38,572 nucleotides of DNA, from assembly GCA_043802345.1 (NCBI GenBank), contig JAZDLC010000071.1:1-38572 (forward strand). The letters are read 5' to 3'. Shown in pieces: positions 27,542 through 35,754 of this stretch. Positions within the stretch are counted from its first letter, which is position 1. Each line of letters begins with the position of its first letter. The stretch is from JAZDLC01 sp043802345. GTDB taxonomy: Bacteria; Planctomycetota; B15-G4; JADJEK01. Position numbers and translations under genes: made by a program. The notes beneath the pieces are model-generated. The model did not search any database. It had not been told where the DNA came from and worked only from the letters and a program-made list of their open reading frames with translations.

Positions 27542-28351
27542 ATGCGTAAGGAATGGTATCGAGACGAGCCGGGCCAGAGATTCCGCGTGCCTCCGCTGAG
27601 AACCTGGATGGGCGCGAATCTCCTGATGGCCTCGCTGGCGGCCATCTACCTGTTGCAGCTGCTGTTCGCCGGCTTCACGGACTGGTTCGCGCTGCACGTG
27701 AACCAGGTGGGGAATCCCCTCTGCTGGTATCAATTCCTGACCTACGCCCTGCTGCATTCCGAGTTCGATCCGTGGCATCTGCTCCTGAATTGCCTGATGT
27801 TCTTCATGTTCGGCCGGGCGATCGAGCCCGATCTGGGCGGCCGCACTCCGTTCCTGATCTTCTGCGGCGTCTCGGCGGTGGTCGCCTCCCTCTGTTTCGT
27901 GGTGGTCGAGGCCCTCGGCCAGGGACTCGGCTCGGGAACCATCCTGCTGGGCGCCTCCGGCATGGCGTACGCCTGCATGGTCGCATTCGCGACGCTGCGC
28001 CCCCACGCTCTGATGATCTTCTCGATCCGGGCCTGGGTGATGGTCTCCATCTTCATGGGGCTGGCGGTCTTCCACTCCTTGACCAGCGGCGGAGACGGGG
28101 TGGCCCACGTGGCTCATCTCGGGGGTGGGGCGTTCGGCTTCCTCTTCATCCGGTACCGCTTCCAGGCGTCGTTGGTGTGGGAGCGGTACCAGCAGCATCT
28201 GGCCCAGGCAGGGCACAGCCGGAAGATCGACCGCAAGCAGGAAGTGGACCGTATCCTCGAGAAGATCAGTGAGTCCGGAATCGGCTCCCTGACCAAGGAA
28301 GAGCGGAAATTCCTCGAATCCGCGTCCCGGGACCTGCGGAATCCGAGGTAA
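27542..28351 (+). CDS. Rhomboid-family intramembrane serine protease
   Basis: A 269-residue membrane protein with six or so hydrophobic helices. The rhomboid catalytic pair is present: Ser139 in G-A-S-G and His192 in H-V-A-H-L-G-G-G, with W-Y-Q-F-L-T-Y-A-L-L-H-S and L-L-N-C-L-M-F-F-M-F-G in the expected L1/TM2 region. The soluble C-terminus (about 215-269) is charged and helical and ends in an E-K-I-S-E-S-G-I-G-S-L-T-K-E-E-R-K-F-L stretch, recalling the short motif I recall at the end of some rhomboid-like proteins (I-L-x-K-I-x-x-x-G-x-x-S-L-x-x-x-E). Rhomboids cleave membrane-spanning substrates within the lipid bilayer; the substrate here is unknown. It has its own predicted promoter and lies divergent from folD. 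Confidence 0.88.
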   Translation: MRKEWYRDEPGQRFRVPPLRTWMGANLLMASLAAIYLLQLLFAGFTDWFALHVNQVGNPLCWYQFLTYALLHSEFDPWHLLLNCLMFFMFGRAIEPDLGGRTPFLIFCGVSAVVASLCFVVVEALGQGLGSGTILLGASGMAYACMVAFATLRPHALMIFSIRAWVMVSIFMGLAVFHSLTSGGDGVAHVAHLGGGAFGFLFIRYRFQASLVWERYQQHLAQAGHSRKIDRKQEVDRILEKISESGIGSLTKEERKFLESASRDLRNPR

Positions 28352-28404
28352 TCGGCCCAAGGGCGTGTCTATTGAGCAGCCTGGGCCGGCGCGGCGCGCT
28401 TCGG

Positions 28405-28433
28405 TTGACTAGAACCGGCCGGCTATCTACCAT
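28405..28433 (+). promoter_or_regulatory. Predicted promoter of the large secreted protein gene and serS
   Basis: TTGACT (28405-28410), a 17-base spacer and TACCAT (28428-28433) give a start near 28440, some 43 bases before ATG 28483. Since serS starts 3 bp after the next gene, it may drive both. Confidence 0.5.
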
Positions 28434-28482
28434 CAGTGGGATTCTCGTACCTGTTGCTCGCGCGTTAGTTGGGAAGCCTGCC

Positions 28483-30519
28483 ATGAAGCCGATCTGGTTC
28501 TCTCCGCTCCTCGTTCTCGCCGCCTTCACTCTTCTCGGTCCGGGTGCCCGCGGACAGGGATTCAGCGCCGAGGAACAGAAGGTCTACGACCAGTTCATTG
28601 ATGCCGGGAAGATGGGGGATCTGCGCGAGCAGGAACAGATCGCCCGGAAGAACAAGCCGATCCTGAGGGAGATCTACGGCAAGCTCGAGGGGCAGATGAC
28701 CTTCAGCGACTCGATCGACACCTGGGACATCATGAAGAACCTGGCCAGGGCGATGGATGAGGTGGAGGCGTGCAACGTCTATCAACTGCGGTTGAAGCGG
28801 GTCATGACCCTCGATCTGGAGCAGCGCAAGCAGCGATCCGACCTCATCGCGCAGTATTCCGGCCTGTACGCGGCGCTGAAGAGCGCCGTTGCCGGCCGCG
28901 ACGTCGCTGCCATCCAGCAGGCTTCCGACTCGCTGATCGAGGTGGCCGACGGCCTGGGCAAGGTGAAGGAGGCGGAGTACCAGGCCTACTGTCTAACGGA
29001 GGTGGCGAACGCCCTGAAGGACATGGACAAGCAGCTCGATGCGGTCAAGCTGTACGACCAGATCGACACCATCCTGAAGCGGGAGGGATTCCAGAACTTT
29101 CCATTCCATGGGCAGGTCGTGGCCACCCGTGACTCCCTCATGAAGATGGGCTTCGATCCGAACGCCAAGCCGGGCGAGAGCACTGGTCCGGCGGGAAATT
29201 CGGGCACCTCCTGGTCGAAGGATCCGGCGGGGGAGCGATACACCGATCCTGTGCCGCTCAAGTATGTCGAGGACGCCAAGCTCCCGGCGAAGTTCATCAC
29301 GCCGGCGCATTCCTCCAGCGAGAACACGATGGTCTGGGACGCCTTCGTGCTTCAGGGGGACGGACCGATGGAATTCTCCAGCCACTTCATGCCGATGGGA
29401 GAGAAGCTCCAGATCAGCCGCAAGGGCGTCAAGGTCTTCATGGACGTGGAAGGGCAGAAGACCCGGGAGATCAAGGTCATCAACAAGCCGAACCTTGTCG
29501 ACATGGAGAAGGAATACCAGGACATGGACGGCAAGAAGCAGAAGCTGCAGTACGCCTGGCTGGCCGCGACCGGCGGTCCCTCCGAAAACCGCTTCAACAT
29601 GAGTCTGAACGCCGCGCCGAGTGAGGAGCAGTTCCTCATCCGGTACCAGCCCGCCTGCTACCTGAAGGGGAAGGTGCTCGGGCAGGATGTGATGGTCTTC
29701 GACGACAACTGCTCGGGCCGCTTCGGCGATTCGATCGGCCTTCGGGACAACACCACCACGTTGGCTCCGAGCTACAACTACTCCGACGCCATGATCATCG
29801 GCAAGGGAAAGGTGGCCGGGCCGTTCACCGAGTATCTCGAGGTGGATGGCGAGTTCTACCGGCTGAAGCTCTCGCCCGACGATTACTCGGTGCGGACCCG
29901 CAAGCTGGACGTGGATGTGGGAACCGTGACGCTGAACTACAAGGGGAAGATCCCTCCGCAGGTCGTGGTCATCGAGGAGACACGGGAGTTCAAGGGCGCC
30001 TTCTTCGCGATCGACAAGAAGCCGGTGACCGTGCCGGTTGGATGGTACCGGGTCTCGTACGGCATCATCCGCAAGGGGAAGAAGGAGGCCGAGGACTACT
30101 GCCTGATCCTGCCGGGCAAGTCGACGGCGTTCGAGGTCAAGAAGGACGAGAACTACGACGTGGAACTGGGCGAGCCGTTCGCCTTCGATTTCGAGTCGGA
30201 GCAGGGCGCGGGCGGGGCGGTGAAGGTCATCGGGAAGTCGGTGGTGATCTACGGCAAGGCTGGGGAACTGTACACGCGCTTCTACGACGACCCGCCCATT
30301 CCCGACAAGGTCTCCATGCGGATCAAGGGCGGCTTACCGGTCGGGAAGGCGGAGGAAATGGGCAGGGCCGGATTCGAGGAATACAGGGAAGACGGCAACT
30401 CCGTCTGGCAACCGCAGGATCTGACCTTCCCCGGCAGCCCGAACAACAGCTACGAAATCAAGATGGAGCTGAAGAAGCACGACCTTCTCGGCGGGCCGAT
30501 CAAGTCGGACTGGAAGTAA
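28483..30519 (+). CDS. Large secreted protein of unknown function
   Basis: A 678-residue protein with a clear signal peptide (M-K-P-I-W-F-S, hydrophobic core, cleavage near G-A-R-G-Q-G). Residues ~30-230 are helical and charged and could form a TPR-like or coiled region (E-Q-E-Q-I-A-R-K-N-K, later Q-A-S-D-S-L-I-E-V-A). After a Gly/Ser/Pro linker (~225-245), the C-terminal ~430 residues look beta-rich, with repeated K-V-x-x-x-x-V and D-Y-S-V-R-T-R-K-L-D-V-D-V-G segments. No catalytic motif or membrane anchor is recognised. ATG 28483 gives a proper signal peptide; the open frame extends to 28372 without coding character. serS follows after 3 bp, an odd pairing. Possible substrate of the type II system, but that is speculation. 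Confidence 0.72.
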   Translation: MKPIWFSPLLVLAAFTLLGPGARGQGFSAEEQKVYDQFIDAGKMGDLREQEQIARKNKPILREIYGKLEGQMTFSDSIDTWDIMKNLARAMDEVEACNVYQLRLKRVMTLDLEQRKQRSDLIAQYSGLYAALKSAVAGRDVAAIQQASDSLIEVADGLGKVKEAEYQAYCLTEVANALKDMDKQLDAVKLYDQIDTILKREGFQNFPFHGQVVATRDSLMKMGFDPNAKPGESTGPAGNSGTSWSKDPAGERYTDPVPLKYVEDAKLPAKFITPAHSSSENTMVWDAFVLQGDGPMEFSSHFMPMGEKLQISRKGVKVFMDVEGQKTREIKVINKPNLVDMEKEYQDMDGKKQKLQYAWLAATGGPSENRFNMSLNAAPSEEQFLIRYQPACYLKGKVLGQDVMVFDDNCSGRFGDSIGLRDNTTTLAPSYNYSDAMIIGKGKVAGPFTEYLEVDGEFYRLKLSPDDYSVRTRKLDVDVGTVTLNYKGKIPPQVVVIEETREFKGAFFAIDKKPVTVPVGWYRVSYGIIRKGKKEAEDYCLILPGKSTAFEVKKDENYDVELGEPFAFDFESEQGAGGAVKVIGKSVVIYGKAGELYTRFYDDPPIPDKVSMRIKGGLPVGKAEEMGRAGFEEYREDGNSVWQPQDLTFPGSPNNSYEIKMELKKHDLLGGPIKSDWK

Positions 30520-30522
30520 CCA

Positions 30523-31791
30523 ATGCTCGATCTCCGGTTCATCCGGGAGAACGCCGACTCGGTGCGGGACGGCGCAAGGAAGAAGCGCATCGATGTGGAT
30601 ATCGATGCGCTCATTTCGCTCGATCAGGAAGTCCGCGCTCTCTCCAGCCGTGGGGATGAACTCCGGGGCGAGCTGAAGGTCAAGGGGAAGTCGATCGCGG
30701 CGCTCCCGGAGGCGGAGCGGAGCCGGGCCGGCGAGCGACTCTCCGCATTGAAGTCCGAGCTGAAGGAGGGGGAGGAGCGGCTGAAGGGGCTGCGTGAGCA
30801 ACTGCGGGAGTTGCACCTGCGCGTACCGAACGTGCCGGCTCCCGAGGTTCCGGAGGGAGCGGACGAGAACGACAACGTGGAGATCCGGAGGGAAGGCGAG
30901 CTGCCGTCGTTCGATTTCGAGCCGGTCGATCACGTGGAGCTGGGCAAGCGGCTGCAGCTGATCGACATGGAACGGGGGGTCAAGATCGCGGGAACCCGCA
31001 ACTACTTTCTCACGGGAGACGGCGCGCTGCTGGAACGGGCGGTGATGAACCTCGCCCTGGACATGCTCGCCGGCCGGGGTTTCATCCCGCTCTCGGTGCC
31101 GGTGTTGGTCCGCTATCCGGCCATGGAAGGGACGGCGTATTTTCCCGGCGGCGAGGACCAGGCGTACATCTGTGAGAAGGACGATCTGTACCTGGCCGGC
31201 ACGGCCGAGGTGCCGATCACGTCGTTTCACACCGACGAGATCCTGTCGCCGGACGAGCTGCCGAAAAAGTATGTAGCCTGGTCGTACTGCTTCCGCAGGG
31301 AAGCGGGCGCCGCTGGCAAGGACACCCGGGGCCTCTACCGCATCCACCAGTTCCAGAAGGTCGAGCAGGTGGTCATCACGACCGCCGACGCGGAGGTCTC
31401 GAACCGGCATCACCTCGAGATCCTGAAGAACTCCGAGGACCTGCTCGAGAAGCTCGAGCTGCCGTACCGCGTGGTGGAGGTCTGCGGCGGTGACCTGGGA
31501 ATCCCCCAGTACCGCAAGTACGACATCGAGACCTGGATGCCGTCCCGCGGGAAGTACAGCGAGACACACTCCGCCTCCGCCTTTCACGACTTCCAGGCCC
31601 GCCGGCTGAAGCTGCGCTACAAGGACGGCAAGCAGACCCGGTTCTGCTTCACCCTCAACAACACGGTGGCGGCTTCCCCGAGGATCCTGATCCCCCTGCT
31701 CGAGTGCCATCAGCGGAAGGATGGGTCGATCCACGTTCCGGAGGCGCTGCGGCCGTACATGGGAGGCAAGGAGCGGCTCTCCGTGGGGTAA
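30523..31791 (+). CDS. serS: Seryl-tRNA synthetase
   Basis: SerRS charges tRNA-Ser (and tRNA-Sec) with serine. The 422-residue class II enzyme starts M-L-D-L-R-F-I-R-E-N and has the N-terminal long antiparallel coiled coil (about 35-100) that binds the tRNA variable arm. Motif 2 lies around S-Y-C-F-R-R-E-A-G-A-A-G-K-D-T-R-G-L-Y-R, with the serine-binding T-A-E-V-P before it. Motif 3 is near the end, with L-E-C-H-Q-R-K-D-G-S-I-H-V-P-E and L-R-P-Y-M-G-G. In motif 3 the common N-G-S-G-L-A-V-G-R block is replaced by N-N-T-V-A-A-S-P-R, a variant I believe also occurs in other lineages; the class-defining arginine is kept. It lies 3 bp after the large secreted protein gene. Confidence 0.95.
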   Translation: MLDLRFIRENADSVRDGARKKRIDVDIDALISLDQEVRALSSRGDELRGELKVKGKSIAALPEAERSRAGERLSALKSELKEGEERLKGLREQLRELHLRVPNVPAPEVPEGADENDNVEIRREGELPSFDFEPVDHVELGKRLQLIDMERGVKIAGTRNYFLTGDGALLERAVMNLALDMLAGRGFIPLSVPVLVRYPAMEGTAYFPGGEDQAYICEKDDLYLAGTAEVPITSFHTDEILSPDELPKKYVAWSYCFRREAGAAGKDTRGLYRIHQFQKVEQVVITTADAEVSNRHHLEILKNSEDLLEKLELPYRVVEVCGGDLGIPQYRKYDIETWMPSRGKYSETHSASAFHDFQARRLKLRYKDGKQTRFCFTLNNTVAASPRILIPLLECHQRKDGSIHVPEALRPYMGGKERLSVG

Positions 31792-31969
31792 GAGGGATCG
31801 CGAGCAGTTCGGGGACAGCACTCCGAGCGGCATCGTGCTCTCTTCCGGCTCCACCAAGGATGTGGTGGATACGAACCTGGTGACCGGGCCTTAGAGGCAC
31901 GGGATGACCCGGGTGGAAGCGGTTTGACGGAGGGACAACGGGAAGACGAGGCCGAGGGAGCAACGGCGG

Positions 31970-32881
31970 TCAGCGCTTGCCGTCGCCGATCCCCTTGAAG
32001 ATGTCCGACGGGTCCCCGGTTCCGCCACCTCCCCTGCCTCCGAACGGGTCATCCCCGCCCTTCCCCCCGCCCCCCGTGATCGGATCCTCCCCGTCCTTGC
32101 TCTTGTCCCCGGTCGCCGAAGACGTCTGCTCCTGCGACGGCGGGACGGGGAGGGCGGGGCGGACCGACATGGTGAGCTGGGCGTCGCTGGGGAAGGTGAT
32201 CCAGCGGCGAAAGGAGAGGGTCTTGCGGGCGAGGTCGTCGGGGGTCAGGACGGCGCCCTGGGGTCTCGGTTCCACCTCGAGGGTCAGGACCAGTTCCACC
32301 GCGGCGGGAAGGCGCTTTTCCTTCTCGCTGTCCCATTCCTCCAGGTCCTCGGCCTCCTCGCCGAGCTGGTCGTAGTAGGTCGCATTGAAGCCCGTGACCC
32401 GCCGGTAGAGCGGGGTTCCCTTGCCGCCCTCGAGCGGCTTGTCGTCGACGTGAAAGTCCTCCCGGCGCCACAGGATCAGGAAGTCGGGATTCTCCGGGTT
32501 CTGGGTGAGGGTGTATCCGACCTCGTTCACCGCCGAGTAGATCCAGCGCTCGTTCTCCACCATGGCCGAGGTGGACGGCACCTCGGCGACCAGCGAGATC
32601 CGGTCGGCATCGTAGCCGCTGACCCGGTTGTCCTTGCCTCTGAAGATTGCGCCGTTCGCCAGGTTGTAGCAGTAGATCTGGCGCATGTCCCGTTCGATCT
32701 GATCCAGCAACAGCGGGCCGATCCGGGAGCCCATGACCTTGAGCTCCACGTTTCTCTTCTCGTTCAACGTGCCGAAGAGGACCACATAGATCGTGGCCAT
32801 GATCACGCCGACCAGGCCCAGGGTGACGGTAATCTCGACCAGCGTGAAACCGCGCGCGGCCCTCTGGGATCGGCTCATCAT
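31970..32881 (-). CDS. gspJ: Type II secretion pseudopilin GspJ-like, with Gly-rich tail
   Basis: A minor pseudopilin of the tip of the type II pseudopilus. The 303-residue protein has the prepilin leader and cleavage site R-G/F-T-L-V-E-I-T-V-T with glutamate at +5, then a long helix and a soluble domain with L-D-Q-I-E-R-D-M-R-Q-I-Y, matching GspJ. It is about 100 residues longer than usual. The last ~55 residues are rich in Gly, Asp, Lys and Pro (G-G-G-G-K-G-G-D-D-P and similar) and look disordered. Its start overlaps the gspI stop by 4 bp. It is the last gene of the cluster; 178 bp further on lies the convergent serS, and no gspK is found between. Confidence 0.85.
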   Translation of the reverse strand: MMSRSQRAARGFTLVEITVTLGLVGVIMATIYVVLFGTLNEKRNVELKVMGSRIGPLLLDQIERDMRQIYCYNLANGAIFRGKDNRVSGYDADRISLVAEVPSTSAMVENERWIYSAVNEVGYTLTQNPENPDFLILWRREDFHVDDKPLEGGKGTPLYRRVTGFNATYYDQLGEEAEDLEEWDSEKEKRLPAAVELVLTLEVEPRPQGAVLTPDDLARKTLSFRRWITFPSDAQLTMSVRPALPVPPSQEQTSSATGDKSKDGEDPITGGGGKGGDDPFGGRGGGGTGDPSDIFKGIGDGKR

Positions 32882-33417
32882 TTTTTCCTCGCCCGGCTCT
32901 CGTTGAACTCTTTTTCATCCTCCGGCAGGGCCGGGAAGATCGTCTCGATCACCAGCTTGTTCGGCTCGTCCTCGCCGTTCGTCTTCAGGTTCGGGTAGGT
33001 GATCGTCAGCGTCACCCGCCGCACCAGGTAGGAGTCCTCCTCGACCTCTTCGCTGGGGAAGACCGCGTCGGAGGGGGAGAAGGCGGCTCCGTCGGAGCTG
33101 TTCCTGTTGTACGGGTCGTTCTGATTCTCCTTATCATCGGCCTCGCCGCTGATCAGGTCGATCTGCTCCATCTCATACTCGTACTCGAACCCCGGATACC
33201 CGTCGATCTGACTGGCCTGGGGATCGAGGCCATGGAACTCGATCTCGGACATCAGTTCCCGCGCCAGGGTCCTCGCGATGTTGGCGTTCTGGGCCTGGTA
33301 CGACTGCCGCGTCGACTGCTCCCGGATCAGCAGCGCGGGCACGACCGCAATGCCGACCACCGCGATGGTCAGCATGATCTCGAGCAGAGTGAAGCCGCGC
33401 TCACAGTTCGCTCTCAT
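32878..33417 (-). CDS. gspI: Type II secretion pseudopilin GspI-like
   Basis: A minor pseudopilin (179 aa) that starts the pseudopilus tip with GspJ. The leader M-R-A-N-C-E-R-G is followed by F-T-L-L-E-I-M-L-T with glutamate at +5 and the hydrophobic helix. The GspI-type sequence A-R-T-L-A-R-E-L-M-S-E-I-E-F follows. An acidic, Asn-rich insertion sits in the middle (~90-115). The start overlaps the gspH end by 17 bp and the stop overlaps gspJ by 4 bp, so H, I and J are tightly coupled. Confidence 0.85.
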   Translation of the reverse strand: MRANCERGFTLLEIMLTIAVVGIAVVPALLIREQSTRQSYQAQNANIARTLARELMSEIEFHGLDPQASQIDGYPGFEYEYEMEQIDLISGEADDKENQNDPYNRNSSDGAAFSPSDAVFPSEEVEEDSYLVRRVTLTITYPNLKTNGEDEPNKLVIETIFPALPEDEKEFNESRARKK

Positions 33418-33955
33418 CGAGCACCTCCGCTTCCACGAAACCGCTGACCACGTCGACGTAGCCGAGCAGCGGACTCACCAGGATGGAGAAGTAGTTGTCC
33501 GACCCTTCCTTCGTTAGATGAACCACGTGACCTGTTACCACTCCCCGGGGTTGAAAATCGACGAAGACCCTCCCCGAGGAGATCGGATCCCCCTCGCCGA
33601 TCCGGACATCATGGATCAGGATCGTGTCGGACAGCCGCTCCCAGTCGACCACCGAAGTCTCCCCCTCGCCGAGAATGGTCAGGCCGTCCTCCGCCAGCTC
33701 GAACGGATAGAAGAAGCGGAAGGAGCGCAGATCGATGTCGTACTCGAACCGCACCTGGCGGCCGGAGACCACGCAGTGGTTGAAAGCCTGTTCCAGGTAG
33801 GAGGCGAGCCTGCGGGCGTCACTCTTCAGGCGGGTGCTGGGCACCAGCGTGTCGAGCCGCAGGAAGACCACGCCCATCATGACTCCCAGCAGGCCGATGA
33901 CGATCATCAGCTCGATCAGGGTGAATCCCTGGTGGGTGTCCTTGGCGGCCGGCAC
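33401..33955 (-). CDS. gspH: Type II secretion pseudopilin GspH-like
   Basis: A minor pseudopilin of 184 aa. The leader M-P-A-A-K-D-T-H-Q-G precedes F-T-L-I-E-L-M-I-V with glutamate at +5. After the helix comes S-D-A-R-R-L-A-S-Y-L-E-Q-A, as in GspH/FimT-type proteins, then a beta domain. Gene order and size fit GspH. It follows gspG by 23 bp. Function within the tip complex is inferred from family and position. Confidence 0.83.
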   Translation of the reverse strand: MPAAKDTHQGFTLIELMIVIGLLGVMMGVVFLRLDTLVPSTRLKSDARRLASYLEQAFNHCVVSGRQVRFEYDIDLRSFRFFYPFELAEDGLTILGEGETSVVDWERLSDTILIHDVRIGEGDPISSGRVFVDFQPRGVVTGHVVHLTKEGSDNYFSILVSPLLGYVDVVSGFVEAEVLDESEL

Positions 33956-33978
33956 GTCGGTTCATCGCTCCCGCAGGA

Positions 33979-34413
33979 CTACTTGCTCGTGCCCCTGGAA
34001 GAGAGATCCTCGTCCTCGCTGCCGGGCTCTCCCCCCGGCAATCCGTCCGCGCCGTAGGAGAGGATCTCGAACTTCCGTCCACCCTCCGGCTTGTAGTCGA
34101 ATGCATTTCCCCAAGGATCGATCAGAGTGCTCTCGTTCTCGATGTAGACCTCGTTGAAGTAGTTCTGATCCGGCTGGGTCAGGACCTGCAGTGTCTCCGG
34201 CAGGCGGTTGTTGTTCATGTGGTAGGTGGTGACCGCGCCCTTCAGGCTGTCGATGCTGGTTTTCGCCGCGTTGACCTTGCCCTTGGCGAGCATCGGAATG
34301 ACGTTGGTCACCACGATGGTGGACAGAATCCCCAGGATCGCGATCACCACCATCAACTCCATCAAACTGAAGCCCCGCTCGGAGGTGCGCTCGGTTCGTC
34401 TCGCTGTGTTCAT
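33979..34413 (-). CDS. gspG: Major pseudopilin GspG
   Basis: The main subunit of the type II secretion pseudopilus. At 144 aa it has the typical size. The site is R-G/F-S-L-M-E-L-M-V-V-I-A-I-L-G with glutamate at +5. The C-terminal block D-P-W-G-N-A-F-D-Y-K, then L-S-Y-G-A-D-G and an acidic loop E-D-E-D-L, is the GspG calcium-binding region. A perfect TATAAT lies upstream on the same strand (34447-34452) and a G-A-G-G-G Shine-Dalgarno sequence precedes the start, so gspG may be expressed above the gspD-F genes, as the major subunit should be. Confidence 0.95.
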   Translation of the reverse strand: MNTARRTERTSERGFSLMELMVVIAILGILSTIVVTNVIPMLAKGKVNAAKTSIDSLKGAVTTYHMNNNRLPETLQVLTQPDQNYFNEVYIENESTLIDPWGNAFDYKPEGGRKFEILSYGADGLPGGEPGSEDEDLSSRGTSK

Positions 34414-34446
34414 GACAGATACCCTCGTGTTCGGTCCTACCCGGGC

Positions 34447-34452
34447 ATTATA
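34447..34452 (-). promoter_or_regulatory. Consensus -10 box upstream of gspG
   Basis: The minus strand reads TATAAT followed by G, 33 bases upstream of the gspG ATG and in the 54-bp gap after gspF. No good -35 lies at 16-18 bases; an activator or another sigma factor may be needed. The gap is AT-rich (TTTAAATATT) compared with its surroundings. Confidence 0.45.
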
Positions 34453-34467
34453 CCCTACGGAACCCGT

Positions 34468-35688
34468 TTAAATATTCGACAGCTGGAGCATCGGCAGCAG
34501 AATCGAGATCACGATGAAGGCGACCACGGCCGCCATGCCCAGGATCAGCACCGGCTCCAGCACCGACGTCATCTTCTGGATCGCGATGTCGATCTCCTCG
34601 TCGTACGATTCGGAGAGCTTGTCCAGGATCTCCTCCAGCCGTCCGGACTGCTCCCCGATGCTGATCATGTACCCCACCGCGGGCGGAAAGACCTTGCTCC
34701 TCTTGATCGGCGTGGAGATGTCCGCGCCCTCCATGATCCGGTCATGGACCGTGTCGAGTACCTTCTCCACGACCGCGTTGTGCACCACGTTCCTGACGAT
34801 CAGCAGGCACTCCAGCACCGGTACGCCCGATTTCATCAAGGTCGAGAAGGTGGTGGCGAAGCGGGAGACCGCCTGCTTGCGGAAGAGGTCGCCGAAGATC
34901 GGCATGTTCAGCAGGAAGTTGTCGATCGCGTAGCGGCCGTCCGGAGTCTTGCGCACGGCGCCGAAGAGGAGCGAGAGCGCGACCAGGCCGAGCGCGATCA
35001 GGTACCAGTAGCTCCTGAGGAAGCCGGAGCTGAAGATCAGCACCTGGGTCGGCAACGGCAGGTCCTCGCCCCTCGCCTTGACCAGGTCGACGATCTTCGG
35101 CACCACGAACGCCATCAGGATCGAGACCACGATCACGCCGACCCCGACCATCACCATCGGGTACATCAGCGCCGCGCCGACCTTGTTGCGCATCTGGTTC
35201 TGCTTCAACAAGTACTCCGACAGCCTTCTCAGCACCACGTCGACGTTGCCGGCGGCCTCGCCCGCCTTGACCATGTTGACGTACAGATCGCCGAAGATGT
35301 AGGGGTGGTGTCCCATCGCCTCGGCCAGCGACGCGCCGCCGCTGATCCGCTCCCGCAGGTTGCGATAGCAGGTCTCCAGGTCCTTCTGCTGGATCTGCTC
35401 GGAGAGGGCCCGCAGCGCCTCCGCCATCGGAATGCCTGACTCCAGCAGGGTGGCGAACTGGCGGGTGACCATGGCCAGCTCGCCGGTCCTCTTCTTGCGC
35501 TTGAAGAAGGCGCCGATGGAAAAGCGGGTGCCCTTCTCCCCATCCCCCTGATCGATCTCCTTCAGCGAGACGACGTGGAAATTGTCCCGGCGCAGCTTGT
35601 CCCGCGCCTCCCGGGCGGTGTCCGCGTCGCAGATCCCAGTCTTGTTCTGGCCCGCGGGGGTGAACGCCTTGTATTCGTAGACCGGCAT
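34468..35688 (-). CDS. gspF: Type II secretion inner-membrane platform protein GspF
   Basis: GspF is the polytopic platform that links the ATPase GspE to pseudopilus assembly. The 406-residue protein starts M-P-V-Y-E-Y-K-A and has the two repeated GspF domains (about 70-195 and 270-395). Each has the pattern F-A-T-L-L-E-S-G-I-P or F-S-T-L-M-K-S-G-V-P followed by G-E-A-A-G or G-E-Q-S-G. Three membrane segments are seen (about 172-195, 225-246 and 375-400). It stands 66 bp after gspE and 54 bp before gspG. Confidence 0.94.
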   Translation of the reverse strand: MPVYEYKAFTPAGQNKTGICDADTAREARDKLRRDNFHVVSLKEIDQGDGEKGTRFSIGAFFKRKKRTGELAMVTRQFATLLESGIPMAEALRALSEQIQQKDLETCYRNLRERISGGASLAEAMGHHPYIFGDLYVNMVKAGEAAGNVDVVLRRLSEYLLKQNQMRNKVGAALMYPMVMVGVGVIVVSILMAFVVPKIVDLVKARGEDLPLPTQVLIFSSGFLRSYWYLIALGLVALSLLFGAVRKTPDGRYAIDNFLLNMPIFGDLFRKQAVSRFATTFSTLMKSGVPVLECLLIVRNVVHNAVVEKVLDTVHDRIMEGADISTPIKRSKVFPPAVGYMISIGEQSGRLEEILDKLSESYDEEIDIAIQKMTSVLEPVLILGMAAVVAFIVISILLPMLQLSNI

Positions 35689-35754
35689 GGATTGCTTTCC
35701 TCTTACCCGGGAGACGAACTGGGCGCCGTTTTCTTCCGCGTTCCTTACAGAGTG

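Noticed and set aside
31792..31969. tRNA or small gene between serS and gspJ
   Set aside because: No cloverleaf, no T-loop consensus and no open frame with a start signal was found. The segment holds only the serS 3' flank and a short repeat-like piece.
33219..33480. Frameshift between gspH and gspI
   Set aside because: The 17-bp overlap joins two complete genes, each with its own prepilin leader, so it is normal tight packing, not a broken gene.
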